From Fidelibacterota bacterium (GTDB lineage: Bacteria > Fidelibacterota > Marinisomatia > SCGC-AAA003-L08 > D37C17): 64,000 bases of DNA. The notes beneath the pieces were generated by a model. The model ran no database searches and was not told the DNA's origin. It worked only from the letters and a program-made list of their open reading frames with translations. Location: the NCBI GenBank assembly GCA_002717625.1, contig PBEF01000002.1:189338-253337 (forward strand), written 5' to 3'. A program made the translations under genes and the position numbers. Numbering within the stretch: the stretch's first letter is position 1; every line of letters starts with the position of its first letter. Positions 1 through 8,814 of this stretch are shown here, in pieces.

Positions 1-156
1 TTTAGAGAACTTCTAGGTTTTGGAACAATATTCGACATTAAAATATTACCAGATTTTTTAAATAATGGATTAATGTTATTGGCTCCTGGAGCTTTTATAA
101 TTTTAGGATTGATTATCTGGGCACAAAGGTCTATTACAAATTTTGTAGAGGAATAA
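1..156 (+). CDS. nqrD: NqrD C-terminus (5' truncated by window edge)
   Basis: The first 51 codons are open in frame 1 and end with TAA at 154-156. They read as the end of NqrD, a membrane subunit of the Na+-translocating NADH:quinone oxidoreductase. The visible part has [11 protein letters not shown], then a hydrophobic helix with [19 protein letters not shown], which is the usual NqrD tail. NqrE begins one base after the stop, the standard nqrD-nqrE order, and this strongly supports the call. The start lies outside the window. Confidence 0.9.
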   Translation, partial: FRELLGFGTIFDIKILPDFLNNGLMLLAPGAFIILGLIIWAQRSITNFVEE

Positions 157-157
157 A

Positions 158-784
158 ATGGATTTATTGGTACACTATTTAAGTTTAGCAACAAAAGCAA
201 TTTTTATAGAGAATATACTTTTAGCATATTTTCTTGGAATGTGTTCATTTTTAGCTATATCTAAAAATGTTGAAGCCTCAATGGGTATAGGTAAAGCTGT
301 TATATTCGTTAATGGTATAACAGTACCTTTAAACTGGGTAATAAAAACTTATTTGTTAGATGATGGCGCATTATCTTGGACTGGGATTGAATCTCTTGCT
401 AGTGTTGATTTATCATTTTTAACATTTATTTGCTTTATTGCAACAATTGCTGCACTTGTTCAATTTGTTGAAATGTTTATAGATAAATTTAGTCCTTCAT
501 TATATAACTCTTTAGGTATATTCTTGCCACTTATTACAGTGAATTGTTCTATTCTAGGAGCATCTGTATTTATGGATGAAAGAGGTTATACACTTGGAGA
601 ATCTGCGGTTTTTGGTGTTAGTGCTGGTGTTGGTTTTTACTTAGCAATTGTATGTATGGCCGCAATTCGATTTAAACTAAGATATTCAAATATTCCTGAT
701 GGTTTAAAAGGACTTGGTATAACGATGATTTTAACAGGGCTTTTATCAATGGCTTATTTATCATTTTCAGGAATTCAATTATAG
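158..784 (+). CDS. nqrE: Na+-translocating NADH:quinone reductase subunit E
   Basis: NqrE (208 residues, normal family length) is one of the membrane subunits of the sodium-pumping NADH:quinone oxidoreductase; with NqrD it forms a pair related to RnfA/RnfE. The protein is almost entirely hydrophobic, with about six membrane helices. It shows family-typical stretches such as [18 protein letters not shown] near residues 17-34 and [12 protein letters not shown] near 128-139. Cysteines occur in both inverted halves (C29 and C129), where NqrD/NqrE coordinate an intramembrane iron centre in known structures. It starts one base after nqrD and is followed by a small membrane gene and nqrF. Subunits A-C presumably lie just upstream of the window. 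Confidence 0.96.
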   Translation: MDLLVHYLSLATKAIFIENILLAYFLGMCSFLAISKNVEASMGIGKAVIFVNGITVPLNWVIKTYLLDDGALSWTGIESLASVDLSFLTFICFIATIAALVQFVEMFIDKFSPSLYNSLGIFLPLITVNCSILGASVFMDERGYTLGESAVFGVSAGVGFYLAIVCMAAIRFKLRYSNIPDGLKGLGITMILTGLLSMAYLSFSGIQL

Positions 785-799
785 GAGAAATATAATATT

Positions 800-1144
800 A
801 TGAAAAAGAATAAATTGTTTGCTCTAGGTGCTTTAGGTGTTTTAGGTGTTGTAGTGGCTGCTATTAACTTAGCAATAGGTATTTTCCTTATTAAGATACT
901 TTGGACTACTATTGCTGAGGCTTTATTTTCTAAGCTTGTTGAATCTGGCCAAATAAGTACATCAATGTCTTGGAAAGATGCATTCTGGATAGGACTTTTT
1001 CTATATTTTGTAATAAGAGCATTTGCTGGAAACTTATTAAATGTAACAAAAGAAGGAAATAAAACAACTGTTAGCATGGGAGATTCAGATGCAACTATTC
1101 ATGGTAAAGATTCAGAAAATAAGAAAGAAAATAATAAAGATTAA
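800..1144 (+). CDS. Small membrane protein of unknown function inside nqr operon
   Basis: This 114-residue protein lies between nqrE (15 bases upstream) and nqrF (6 bases downstream), a place where most nqr operons have no extra gene. The start is supported by GGAG at 783-786, about 13 bases before the ATG. It has a hydrophobic helix at about residues 8-36 (rich in Gly, Ala and Val), an amphipathic linker, a second hydrophobic stretch at about 62-80, and a highly polar, Lys/Asn/Asp-rich C-terminal tail. I recognise no domain and no metal- or flavin-binding motif. Its position suggests an accessory or assembly role for the NQR complex, but this is inference from context only. Confidence 0.75.
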   Translation: MKKNKLFALGALGVLGVVVAAINLAIGIFLIKILWTTIAEALFSKLVESGQISTSMSWKDAFWIGLFLYFVIRAFAGNLLNVTKEGNKTTVSMGDSDATIHGKDSENKKENNKD

Positions 1145-1150
1145 TAAATT

Positions 1151-2380
1151 ATGCTAGCTACAACTATATCATCTGTATTTGTTTTTTCTTTAGTTATTTT
1201 AATCTTAGTTATTTTGCTTGGTGTTGCTGAGAAAAGATTGTTACCTCAGGGAGATGCTAAAATTTTGATTAATGGAGATGATGAAAAATCTCCAACAGTA
1301 AAGCCTGGAGGTTCCTTATTATCATCTTTAGCAGGGCATAATGTTTTTATTCCATCTGCATGTGGAGGAGGAGGAACTTGTTCGCAGTGCAAATGCCGGG
1401 TTCTCAGTGGAGGAGGAGATATATTGCCTACTGAGGTTTCTCATTTTTCAAGATCTGAAATTCAAGATAATTATAGGCTTGCTTGTCAGGTAAAGGTTAA
1501 AGGTGATATGGAAATTAAAATTCCTGATGAAATATTTAGTATAAAAAAGTGGGAGTGTACTGTTAGGAGCAATGATAATGTTGCAACTTTTATAAAAGAA
1601 TTAGTCCTAGAGCTTCCTGATGGTGAGATTCTTGATTTTGAATCTGGAGGGTATATTCAAATTGATATCCCCGAATATGAGCTTAAGTATTCAGAGTTTG
1701 ATATTGAGGAACAATATAGAGAAGATTGGGATAAGTTTAAAATGTGGGATTTGGTTGCTAAAAATAATAATTCTGAAGAGTTTAGAGCATATTCTATGGC
1801 TAATCACCCTGCAGAAGGTAATATTGTAATGCTAAATGTAAGAATTGCACATCCTCCTCCGCAACAGTGGGATGCTCCTCCAGGGATAGCTTCTTCATAT
1901 ATTTTTAATTTAAAGCCAGGTGATAAGGTAACTATTTCAGGTCCTTATGGAGAATTTTTCATCAAAGATACTGAGCGGGAGATGGTGTATGTGGGTGGTG
2001 GAGCAGGCATGGCTCCATTGCGTTCTCATTTGTTTCACTTATTTCACACACTAAAAACAGGTAGAAAGGTATCGTATTGGTACGGAGCAAGGTCTAGGCG
2101 TGAAATGTTTTATGATGATCATTTTAAAGCTATTGAAAAGAAATTTCCTAATTTTTCATACAATGTTGCTCTGTCTGATCCGATGGAACAAGATAAGTGG
2201 ACGGGTTATACAGGTTTTATACATCAAGTAGTCCTGGATAATTATTTAAGTAAACATGAAGATCCTACTGAAATAGAATACTATATGTGTGGTCCACCTA
2301 TGATGAATAAGGCTGTTACTGGAATGCTACATGATTTAGGTGTTGAAGATGAGATGATTGATTTTGATGATTTTGGTTAA
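1151..2380 (+). CDS. nqrF: Na+-translocating NADH:quinone reductase subunit F
   Basis: NqrF (409 residues) is the NADH-oxidising entry subunit of Na+-NQR. It has an N-terminal membrane anchor (about residues 7-25) and a plant-type [2Fe-2S] ferredoxin domain. The domain's cysteines are C71, C77 and C80, with C112 further on ([10 protein letters not shown], then LACQVK). An FAD-binding domain follows (RAYSMANHP, a RxYS flavin motif), then a C-terminal NADH-binding domain ([14 protein letters not shown] and YMCGPPMM). All expected cofactor residues are present. Electrons pass from NADH to FAD to 2Fe-2S and on to the membrane subunits. The 3' end overlaps the start of apbE. Confidence 0.97.
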   Translation: MLATTISSVFVFSLVILILVILLGVAEKRLLPQGDAKILINGDDEKSPTVKPGGSLLSSLAGHNVFIPSACGGGGTCSQCKCRVLSGGGDILPTEVSHFSRSEIQDNYRLACQVKVKGDMEIKIPDEIFSIKKWECTVRSNDNVATFIKELVLELPDGEILDFESGGYIQIDIPEYELKYSEFDIEEQYREDWDKFKMWDLVAKNNNSEEFRAYSMANHPAEGNIVMLNVRIAHPPPQQWDAPPGIASSYIFNLKPGDKVTISGPYGEFFIKDTEREMVYVGGGAGMAPLRSHLFHLFHTLKTGRKVSYWYGARSRREMFYDDHFKAIEKKFPNFSYNVALSDPMEQDKWTGYTGFIHQVVLDNYLSKHEDPTEIEYYMCGPPMMNKAVTGMLHDLGVEDEMIDFDDFG

Positions 2381-3362
2381 AAAATTACTAAAATATTTTT
2401 TATTTTCATTTTTTATTTTACTCTATTCCTCCTGTTCTTCTAATAATAATCAAATAACAATACATGGATATACTATGGGTACAACCTATTCTATAACTAT
2501 TGCAAATTTTAAAGACCAAGAAGATGTTTTTCAAGCTCAGATTGATTCATTGTTAATATTGGTTAATAAATATTTTTCTACATATTTAGATAGCAGTGAG
2601 ATTTCAAAGATTAATAATCAAAATTTTGATTCATTAGTTTTATCTGATGAATTTTTATATGTTTTAAAAAAATCTCTTTATTACTGTGAAATTTCAGAAG
2701 GTAATTATGATGTTACAATTGCTCCTTTAGTTGATTTATGGGGTTTTGGACATTTGGATAATAAAAGTTTTCCAAGTCAAAAAAAAATACAAAATAGTTT
2801 AAAAAATGTTGGATATAAAAAAGTCATAATTCAGGATAATATCCTATTAAATAAGAATAATGTTAAAATTGATTTAAATTCTATTGCTAAGGGGCATGGC
2901 GTTGATAGAGTGTTCGAATATATTTTACAAAAAGGCTATTCTGACTTTTTGGTAGAAATTGGAGGAGAGATTCGTTCTTCTGTTAATCAGAAAGATGCTT
3001 GGATTATAGGAATACAAAATCCAAATAAAAATTCAATAATTAATAAAGTTAAATTAGCTAATAAATCTATGGCTACATCTGGAAATTATAATAACTTTTT
3101 CACATATGAAGATAAAAATTATTCACATATAATAGATCCAAAAACAGGGTATCCTTATATGCATAATTCTATTAGTGCCACAATTATTTCAGATAAATGT
3201 ATTGATGCGGATGCTTATGCTACATTAGCAATGACAATGAGTCCTGATAAAATTATTGAAATTATTAATAAAGATGAAAATTCTGAGTGTTATATTTTAG
3301 AATATAAAGATAATTATATTATTGAGCATAGAAGTAGTGGCTTTGATGCATTTATTTTTTAA
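2367..3362 (+). CDS. apbE: FAD:protein FMN transferase (lipoprotein ApbE)
   Basis: ApbE covalently attaches FMN from FAD to threonines in flavoproteins such as NqrB and NqrC, so its place directly after nqrF fits. The protein (331 residues from the ATG at 2367) has a lipoprotein signal ending in YSSC (lipid-modified Cys23). The ApbE fold shows TMGTTYSI, the central segment [13 protein letters not shown], the metal/FAD site EIGGEIR, and [10 protein letters not shown]. Reading could begin at an upstream in-frame TTG (2358), but the ATG at 2367 gives a better signal peptide and a 14-base overlap with nqrF, suggesting translational coupling. Its 3' end overlaps, tail to tail, the minus-strand nqrM-like gene. 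Confidence 0.95.
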   Translation: MILVKKLLKYFLFSFFILLYSSCSSNNNQITIHGYTMGTTYSITIANFKDQEDVFQAQIDSLLILVNKYFSTYLDSSEISKINNQNFDSLVLSDEFLYVLKKSLYYCEISEGNYDVTIAPLVDLWGFGHLDNKSFPSQKKIQNSLKNVGYKKVIIQDNILLNKNNVKIDLNSIAKGHGVDRVFEYILQKGYSDFLVEIGGEIRSSVNQKDAWIIGIQNPNKNSIINKVKLANKSMATSGNYNNFFTYEDKNYSHIIDPKTGYPYMHNSISATIISDKCIDADAYATLAMTMSPDKIIEIINKDENSECYILEYKDNYIIEHRSSGFDAFIF

Positions 3363-3522
3363 GAGAACATTTAAATTTTTCTGCTAAAGTACATTCACAT
3401 GGATTATTTTTACTGTTTCCACAACTTCCTTTCATTTTTTTTCCAGAAATAAGGTATCCTATGCTCATAAAAAAAATACAAAACAAAATAATTAAAATTG
3501 TAATAATAAATGTCTGTAACAT
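3352..3522 (-). CDS. nqrM: NqrM-like NQR maturation protein (small ORF)
   Basis: This 56-residue ORF runs from ATG (3522-3520) to TAA (3354-3352) and overlaps the end of apbE by 11 bases in convergent orientation. The protein has one N-terminal membrane helix (about residues 4-25, with MSIGYLISGKK at its end) followed by KGSCG (Cys34), CEC (Cys42, Cys44) and Cys52. A single helix followed by KGSCGG and a small cysteine cluster is the hallmark of NqrM (former DUF539), needed to insert the iron centre between NqrD and NqrE. In Vibrio-type genomes nqrM usually follows apbE on the same strand; here it is inverted. An in-frame TGA lies directly upstream of the ATG, so the start is fixed unless an internal one is used. 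I see no strong ribosome binding site. The call rests on motif and context. Confidence 0.8.
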   Translation of the reverse strand: MLQTFIITILIILFCIFFMSIGYLISGKKMKGSCGNSKNNPCECTLAEKFKCSLKK

Positions 3523-3558
3523 TCATTAATTTAAGACATAAAAAATGGAATAAATAAT

Positions 3559-4980
3559 ATGTTTAGAAAAATATTTTATAGTTTATTTTTATTTTCAATT
3601 ACCTTTGCAGAAAAAAATAGCCATGGGCACTCAGCCCATCTTTCGGCTGAAGATTTCAGCCTATTTTGGCTGATTCCTTTTATAGGGATACTCCTTTCAA
3701 TCGCTGTTATCCCACTTATAAATTCTAATTTTTGGCACCATAATTATGGAAAAGTTTCAGCATTTTGGGGATTGTTGTTTATAATAGTTTTTGCTGTTTC
3801 CTTTACAGATTATACATTGTTTTATATTCTAGAGGTTTATTTAAGAGAATTTATTCCTTTTATTATGCTTTTATTAGCCTTATTTACTGTTTCTGGAGGT
3901 ATTTTGATTAAAGGTGATTTAAATGGTACCCCGAAGTTAAACACGCTTATTCTTTTAATAGGAACATCTTTAGCATCAATTATGGGTACTACTGGTGCTT
4001 CAATGCTTCTAATTAGACCTTTGATTAGGGCTAATTCTTGGAGAAAGAACAAAGTCCACTTAATTGTGTTTTTTATATTTTTAGTTTCTAATATAGGTGG
4101 TTCATTAACTCCAATTGGAGATCCTCCTTTATTCTTAGGCTTTTTAAAAGGAGTGGATTTTACATGGCCTCTTATTTATATGTATAAACCTATGCTTTTT
4201 GTATCATTTTTTATATTTATTATTTTTTATTTTTTAGATACTTATTTCTATAAAAAGGAAAAAAGTTCAGCCCTGAAATCAAATGAATTATCAATTAAAA
4301 TTGAAGGTAAAATTAATTTTATTTTAATTTTATTTGTAATTGGAGCAGTTATTTTGAGTGGTTTACAATCTTTCCAAACTTCGATATTTTCTTATCATGG
4401 AACTACAATGATAACCTTAGGAACTGGTATACAATTAACCATTTTATTATTAGTTACTATTATATCATTAAAAATTACACCTGATGAAATTAGAATAGGA
4501 AATGCTTTTACATGGGAGCCTATTAAGGAAGTCGCAAAATTATTTGCAACAATTTTTATAACGATGATTCCTGCTATTGAAATGCTTAAAGGTGTAACGA
4601 AAGAAATAGGCCCTATGAGTTGGATGAAAACAATTATTATTAATGAAGATGGTTCTAATATTGATACAATGTATTTTTGGCTTACAGGAATATTGTCAAG
4701 CTTTTTAGATAATGCTCCTACATATGTTGTTTTCTTTACAGCTGCATTAGGAGAACATAATGTTGAATGGCTAATGAATACAGGAAATACGCTTTTAGCA
4801 ATCTCATGTGGTGCTGTTTTTATGGGAGCTATGACTTATATTGGAAATGCTCCTAATTTTATGGTTAAATCTATTTCTGAAGAAAATGAAATAAAAATGC
4901 CTAGTTTTTTTGGGTATATGGGATGGTCAATTTTAATACTATTCCCTATCTTTATAGTCACTAGTTTAATATTCTTTTAA
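3559..4980 (+). CDS. nhaD: NhaD-type Na+/H+ antiporter (ion transporter superfamily)
   Basis: This 473-residue polytopic membrane protein has about 11-13 hydrophobic segments. It matches the NhaD branch of the ion-transporter (arsenite permease/citrate transporter) superfamily. The two pseudo-symmetric signature loops are visible: NIGGSLTPIGDPPLFLGFL near residues 179-196 and SSFLDNAPTYVVFF near 378-391. NhaD proteins exchange cytoplasmic Na+ for H+. The N-terminus looks like a signal peptide followed by a short His-rich segment (HGHSAH, residues 22-27), as in other NhaD proteins. The gene follows the NQR block, which fits a sodium-cycle role, and is closely followed (4 bases) by the DHH gene. 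Substrate is inferred from family. Confidence 0.85.
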   Translation: MFRKIFYSLFLFSITFAEKNSHGHSAHLSAEDFSLFWLIPFIGILLSIAVIPLINSNFWHHNYGKVSAFWGLLFIIVFAVSFTDYTLFYILEVYLREFIPFIMLLLALFTVSGGILIKGDLNGTPKLNTLILLIGTSLASIMGTTGASMLLIRPLIRANSWRKNKVHLIVFFIFLVSNIGGSLTPIGDPPLFLGFLKGVDFTWPLIYMYKPMLFVSFFIFIIFYFLDTYFYKKEKSSALKSNELSIKIEGKINFILILFVIGAVILSGLQSFQTSIFSYHGTTMITLGTGIQLTILLLVTIISLKITPDEIRIGNAFTWEPIKEVAKLFATIFITMIPAIEMLKGVTKEIGPMSWMKTIIINEDGSNIDTMYFWLTGILSSFLDNAPTYVVFFTAALGEHNVEWLMNTGNTLLAISCGAVFMGAMTYIGNAPNFMVKSISEENEIKMPSFFGYMGWSILILFPIFIVTSLIFF

Positions 4981-4984
4981 TAGT

Positions 4985-5977
4985 ATGAAAATTGATTGGT
5001 TTAGATTAACAGAATTAATAAATGCAAATAATAAGATATTGCTTTCTACGCATATAAATCCTGATGCTGATGGACTTGGCTCAGAGGTTGCTATGTATTA
5101 TCACCTTAAAAAAATGAATAAGGAATGTAAAATAATAAATATATCTAATATGATGGATAAATATGAATTTTTGAATAAAGATAATATTATTGAACAGTAT
5201 AACTCTGAAATTCATGATTCGTGGATTGAAAAATGTAATTTAGCTATTATTTTTGATATTGGCAATCATAGTAGACTAGGAGAAATATCTAATCTTATAA
5301 AAAAGAATAATGTTTACTGTGTTTCTATTGATCATCATCCATCAGATGGGAGTTATTTTGACCATCAATTTTTAGATGTAAAATCTCCTGCTACAGGATT
5401 TATGGTTTGGCAGTATTTTAAATGTGAAACAATAGAACTATCATATGATATGGCAGAATCATTGTATGCGGCATTGATTACCGATACAGGTTCATTTAGA
5501 TATAACTCTACAACATCAAATTGTCATATAATGGCTAAGGAATTATTGGACTTGGGTGTTAAGCCATATGATGTTTATGCGAGTATATATGAGCAAAGAA
5601 GTTTAGCTCAAATTAAATTATTTGGCAAAGCTATAGAAAGTTTAAAAATAGTTGGTGAATTTGGATGTATTAATATCTCGCTTTCTATGTTAGAAGAATG
5701 TGGCGCAACTTTAGATGATATTGATGGCTTTACAGATTTTATTAGATCTATCCAAGGTGTAGAGGTTGCATTTATGATATCTGAAATAAAAGAAAAAAAC
5801 TATAGGATTAATTTTAGATCTAGAGGAAAATATATTATTAATGATATTGCAGAATATTTTAATGGAGGAGGACATAAATTAGCTGCAGGAGCAACAGTAA
5901 AAGGATTAAGTGTTGAAAAAATAGAAGGTGTTATATTAGATAAATTAAAAAATAAAAAGGAAGATTTATGTCAATAA
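4985..5977 (+). CDS. nrnA: DHH/DHHA1 phosphoesterase (NrnA-like nanoRNase / pAp phosphatase)
   Basis: Members of this family degrade 2-5 base oligonucleotides and/or remove the 3' phosphate of pAp; some instead hydrolyse cyclic dinucleotides. The 330-residue protein has the DHH-family Mn2+ motifs in order: [10 protein letters not shown] (residues 21-30), an Asp-containing [10 protein letters not shown], the name-giving DHH at residues 116-118 (IDHHPS), and ITDTGSF. The C-terminal DHHA1 substrate-binding domain ends with [12 protein letters not shown]. There are no N-terminal membrane or PAS regions, so it is not a GdpP-type protein. The gene overlaps dcd by 10 bases. pAp or oligoribonucleotide specificity is inferred from size and domain order. 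Confidence 0.88.
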   Translation: MKIDWFRLTELINANNKILLSTHINPDADGLGSEVAMYYHLKKMNKECKIINISNMMDKYEFLNKDNIIEQYNSEIHDSWIEKCNLAIIFDIGNHSRLGEISNLIKKNNVYCVSIDHHPSDGSYFDHQFLDVKSPATGFMVWQYFKCETIELSYDMAESLYAALITDTGSFRYNSTTSNCHIMAKELLDLGVKPYDVYASIYEQRSLAQIKLFGKAIESLKIVGEFGCINISLSMLEECGATLDDIDGFTDFIRSIQGVEVAFMISEIKEKNYRINFRSRGKYIINDIAEYFNGGGHKLAAGATVKGLSVEKIEGVILDKLKNKKEDLCQ

Positions 5978-6525
5978 AATCTGATAAATGGATAAGAGAA
6001 ATGTCCTTGAAGAAAGAAATGATTTCTCCATTTGTTGATAATCAAATTAGAAAAGGGACTATATCATACGGATTATCATCTTATGGATATGACATTAGAG
6101 TATCTGATGAGTATAAAGTTTTTACAAATGTGAATAATAGTGTTGTTGATCCCAAAAAATTTGATGATAAATCTTTTATAGATTATAAAGGAGATGTTTG
6201 TGTTGTTCCTCCTAATAGCTTTGCATTAGCAAGAAGTATTGAGTATTTTAAAATACCTAGAAGTGTACTGACCATATGCTTAGGAAAGTCTACATATGCT
6301 AGATGCGGAATTATTGTAAATGTAACACCTTTTGAACCTGAATGGGAAGGACATGTAACTTTAGAAATTTCAAATACGACCCCATTGCCTGCAAAGATTT
6401 ATTCAAATGAAGGCTTATGTCAAGTTTTATTTTTTGAATCAGATGAAGTCTGTGAAAAATCCTATAAGGATAAAGGTGGAAAATATCAAAGTCAAACTGG
6501 GATAACTTTAGCAAAACATAAATGA
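5968..6525 (+). CDS. dcd: dCTP deaminase
   Basis: dCTP deaminase converts dCTP to dUTP, feeding dTMP synthesis. The 185-residue protein has the dUTPase-like trimeric beta fold. Visible motifs are [13 protein letters not shown] (N-terminal), [14 protein letters not shown], the nucleotide-binding [11 protein letters not shown], and the catalytic strand [15 protein letters not shown], whose Glu is the expected general base. The C-terminal KYQSQTGI is the flexible lid. Length and motifs match the monofunctional enzyme; a bifunctional deaminase-dUTPase cannot be excluded from sequence alone. It overlaps the preceding gene by 10 bases and ispH by 4 (ATGA). Confidence 0.93.
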   Translation: MSIKSDKWIREMSLKKEMISPFVDNQIRKGTISYGLSSYGYDIRVSDEYKVFTNVNNSVVDPKKFDDKSFIDYKGDVCVVPPNSFALARSIEYFKIPRSVLTICLGKSTYARCGIIVNVTPFEPEWEGHVTLEISNTTPLPAKIYSNEGLCQVLFFESDEVCEKSYKDKGGKYQSQTGITLAKHK

Positions 6526-7352
6526 AGATAATAGTTGCAAAAGATGCTGGATATTGTTTTGGTGTTAGAGATGCTGTTAATTTAGCATACGATACGGCTA
6601 AAGAACATGGAGAAGTTTATATGCTAGGCGATATTGTGCATAATGAAAATGTAGTAAATGATTTAGAGAAGGTTGGTGCAAAAGTGGTTGAAAATATAGA
6701 TGATGTACCAATTGATAAGCCTTTACTTTTAAGAGCACATGGTAGTAAAAGGAGTGTTTGGGAATCTGCTGAAAAAAAAGGTATGAATTTAGTAGATGCA
6801 ACATGTCCATTAGTGCATGAAATCCATAGAGAAGTTAAAAAATTATCTGAAGAAGGAAGAAAGATTTTTGTTATAGGAGATCATGGACATGATGAAGTAG
6901 TCGCAATAGCTGATCAAGTTCCAAATAGTATTGTTTTGTCAACTGTAGATGAAGCTCGATCTTTAAAAAAAATTAAAAAAGCAGGTATTGTTAGTCAATC
7001 AACTCAAACTATTGAGAATGTACAAGAGATAATTAATATTTTAATGGAAAAAGTATTTGACTTACGATTTGTTAATACAATATGTTATCCTACTAAAAGA
7101 AATCAACAACAGATTAAACAATTGGCAAAAGAATCAGATGTCATGATTATTATAGGTTCATTTACAAGTGCTAATTCGAAACGATTAACATCATTATCAG
7201 AAACCTTGAATAAAAATACATATCAAGTAACAGATTCAAAAGATATTGATTCCAGCTGGTTTAATGATTGCGAAACAGTTGGAATAAGTGCAGGAGCATC
7301 AACTCCAGACTATTTAATTAAAGAAGTTAAAGACAAAATTATGTCTTTTTAA
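6522..7352 (+). CDS. ispH: 4-hydroxy-3-methylbut-2-enyl diphosphate reductase
   Basis: IspH makes IPP and DMAPP in the last step of the MEP isoprenoid pathway, using a [4Fe-4S] cluster. All three cluster cysteines are in place: C12 ([10 protein letters not shown]), C95 (DATCPLVH) and C188 ([10 protein letters not shown]). The substrate-binding histidines are in DIVHNENVV (H40), LRAHG and GDHGHDEV, and the C-terminal [11 protein letters not shown] is typical. Length (276 residues) is normal. dxs, the first enzyme of the same pathway, lies 1.5 kb downstream, with the PLP synthase genes between. Confidence 0.97.
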   Translation: MKIIVAKDAGYCFGVRDAVNLAYDTAKEHGEVYMLGDIVHNENVVNDLEKVGAKVVENIDDVPIDKPLLLRAHGSKRSVWESAEKKGMNLVDATCPLVHEIHREVKKLSEEGRKIFVIGDHGHDEVVAIADQVPNSIVLSTVDEARSLKKIKKAGIVSQSTQTIENVQEIINILMEKVFDLRFVNTICYPTKRNQQQIKQLAKESDVMIIIGSFTSANSKRLTSLSETLNKNTYQVTDSKDIDSSWFNDCETVGISAGASTPDYLIKEVKDKIMSF

Positions 7353-7362
7353 AGGAGATAAA

Positions 7363-8244
7363 ATGGAAAAAGGTACATTTAAAATAAAAGTTGGTTTAGC
7401 TGAAATGCTGAAAGGTGGAGTCATTATGGATGTAACAAATGCTAAACAAGCATCTATAGCAGAAAAAGCAGGAGCTGTAGCTGTAATGGCTTTAGAAAAA
7501 ATACCTGCAGATATAAGAAGGGATGGTGGTATATCTCGAATGTCTAATCCTAAAATGATATGTGAAATACGAGATAAAGTTTCAATTCCAGTCATGGCAA
7601 AATGCAGGATAGGACATTTTGCAGAAGCTCAAATACTTGAAGCCTTGGAAATTGATTTTATAGATGAAAGTGAAGTTTTGACTCCAGCTGATAACAGCTA
7701 TCATGTTGATAAAAATAAATTTAAAGTTCCTTTTGTTTGTGGAGCTAGGAATTTAAGTGAGGCGTTACGTCGTATTGATGAAGGAGCCGCTATGATTAGG
7801 ACTAAAGGTGAAGCTGGTTCTGGAAATATAGTTGAAGCAGTTAAACATATGAGAGCTATTACAAGTGAAATTAATTCTTTATCGCTCATGAGTAATGAGG
7901 ATTTAATGAAATTTTCTAGTGATAATAATGCTCCTATTGATTTACTCCAGGAAACTAAAAAAATAGGAAGATTGCCTGTCCCTAATTTTAGCGCAGGTGG
8001 TATAGCTACTCCTGCTGACGCTTCTTTAATGATGCAACTTGGTGCAGAATCTTTATTTGTTGGGTCTGGTATATTTAAATCTGAGGATCCAGAAATGAGA
8101 GCTAATGCAATTGTTGAGGCTACTACATATTACGATGATCCTAAAAAGCTATCTGAAATTTCTTCAGGTTTAAAAGATGCGATGGAAGGTTTAGATATAT
8201 CTGAAATACCTGAGAAAGATTTGTTGCAAAACAGAGGCTGGTAA
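7363..8244 (+). CDS. pdxS: Pyridoxal 5'-phosphate synthase, PdxS subunit
   Basis: PdxS builds PLP from ribose 5-phosphate, glyceraldehyde 3-phosphate and ammonia supplied by PdxT (deoxyxylulose-5-phosphate-independent route). The 293-residue TIM barrel has the catalytic residues D23 (GVIMDVTNA), K80 ([11 protein letters not shown]) and K148 ([11 protein letters not shown]). It also shows the phosphate-binding [12 protein letters not shown] and [11 protein letters not shown] good ribosome binding site (AAAGGAGAT) precedes the ATG. pdxT follows with no gap. Confidence 0.98.
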   Translation: MEKGTFKIKVGLAEMLKGGVIMDVTNAKQASIAEKAGAVAVMALEKIPADIRRDGGISRMSNPKMICEIRDKVSIPVMAKCRIGHFAEAQILEALEIDFIDESEVLTPADNSYHVDKNKFKVPFVCGARNLSEALRRIDEGAAMIRTKGEAGSGNIVEAVKHMRAITSEINSLSLMSNEDLMKFSSDNNAPIDLLQETKKIGRLPVPNFSAGGIATPADASLMMQLGAESLFVGSGIFKSEDPEMRANAIVEATTYYDDPKKLSEISSGLKDAMEGLDISEIPEKDLLQNRGW

Positions 8245-8814
8245 TTGAAAGTAGGCATTTTAGCTATTCAGGGAGATTTTTATTTACATAAAAAATCTTT
8301 TGATATAATAGGCGTTGAGACTTTATTTGTTCGAAAATTTTCTGATTTTAAAGAAATTGATTCTTTAATTATTCCTGGAGGAGAATCTACAACAATGTCT
8401 TTACTCCTTTCTAAGTATAAATTAGATGAAGTACTTTATGATTTTTCTTTAGATCATACTGTATTTGGAATTTGTGCAGGCTCTATTTTGATTTCAAAAA
8501 ATTCTAATGATAAACGTATCAAAAATTTAAATATTATGCAGTTTGATTCTGTGCGAAATGCTTGGGGAAATCAAATTAATTCTTTCTCAGATTATATAAA
8601 TATTAAGGAGTCATTAAATATAGATGATTTTTATACAACTTTTATTAGAGCTCCTAAATTTATAAATGTAGATCCATCATGTGAGATTCTTGCTAGTTAT
8701 AACTCTGAACCAGTATTAATTAAAAACAAAAGACATCTAGCAGCTTCTTTTCATCCTGAAATGGGAGATGACACTAGATTGTTGGAATATTTTTTAAAAT
8801 TTGCAAATGAATAA
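8245..8814 (+). CDS. pdxT: Pyridoxal 5'-phosphate synthase glutaminase, PdxT subunit
   Basis: PdxT hydrolyses glutamine and channels ammonia into PdxS. This class I glutamine amidotransferase of 189 residues has LAIQGDFYLH, IIPGGESTTMSLL and the nucleophile C77 in FGICAGS, where GTCAG is more common. The His-Glu pair is in SFHPEMGDD. Translation begins at TTG directly after the pdxS stop; no ATG lies near, and the N-terminus KVGILAIQGD matches the family at this point. The 3' end overlaps dxs by 8 bases. Confidence 0.95.
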   Translation: MKVGILAIQGDFYLHKKSFDIIGVETLFVRKFSDFKEIDSLIIPGGESTTMSLLLSKYKLDEVLYDFSLDHTVFGICAGSILISKNSNDKRIKNLNIMQFDSVRNAWGNQINSFSDYINIKESLNIDDFYTTFIRAPKFINVDPSCEILASYNSEPVLIKNKRHLAASFHPEMGDDTRLLEYFLKFANE

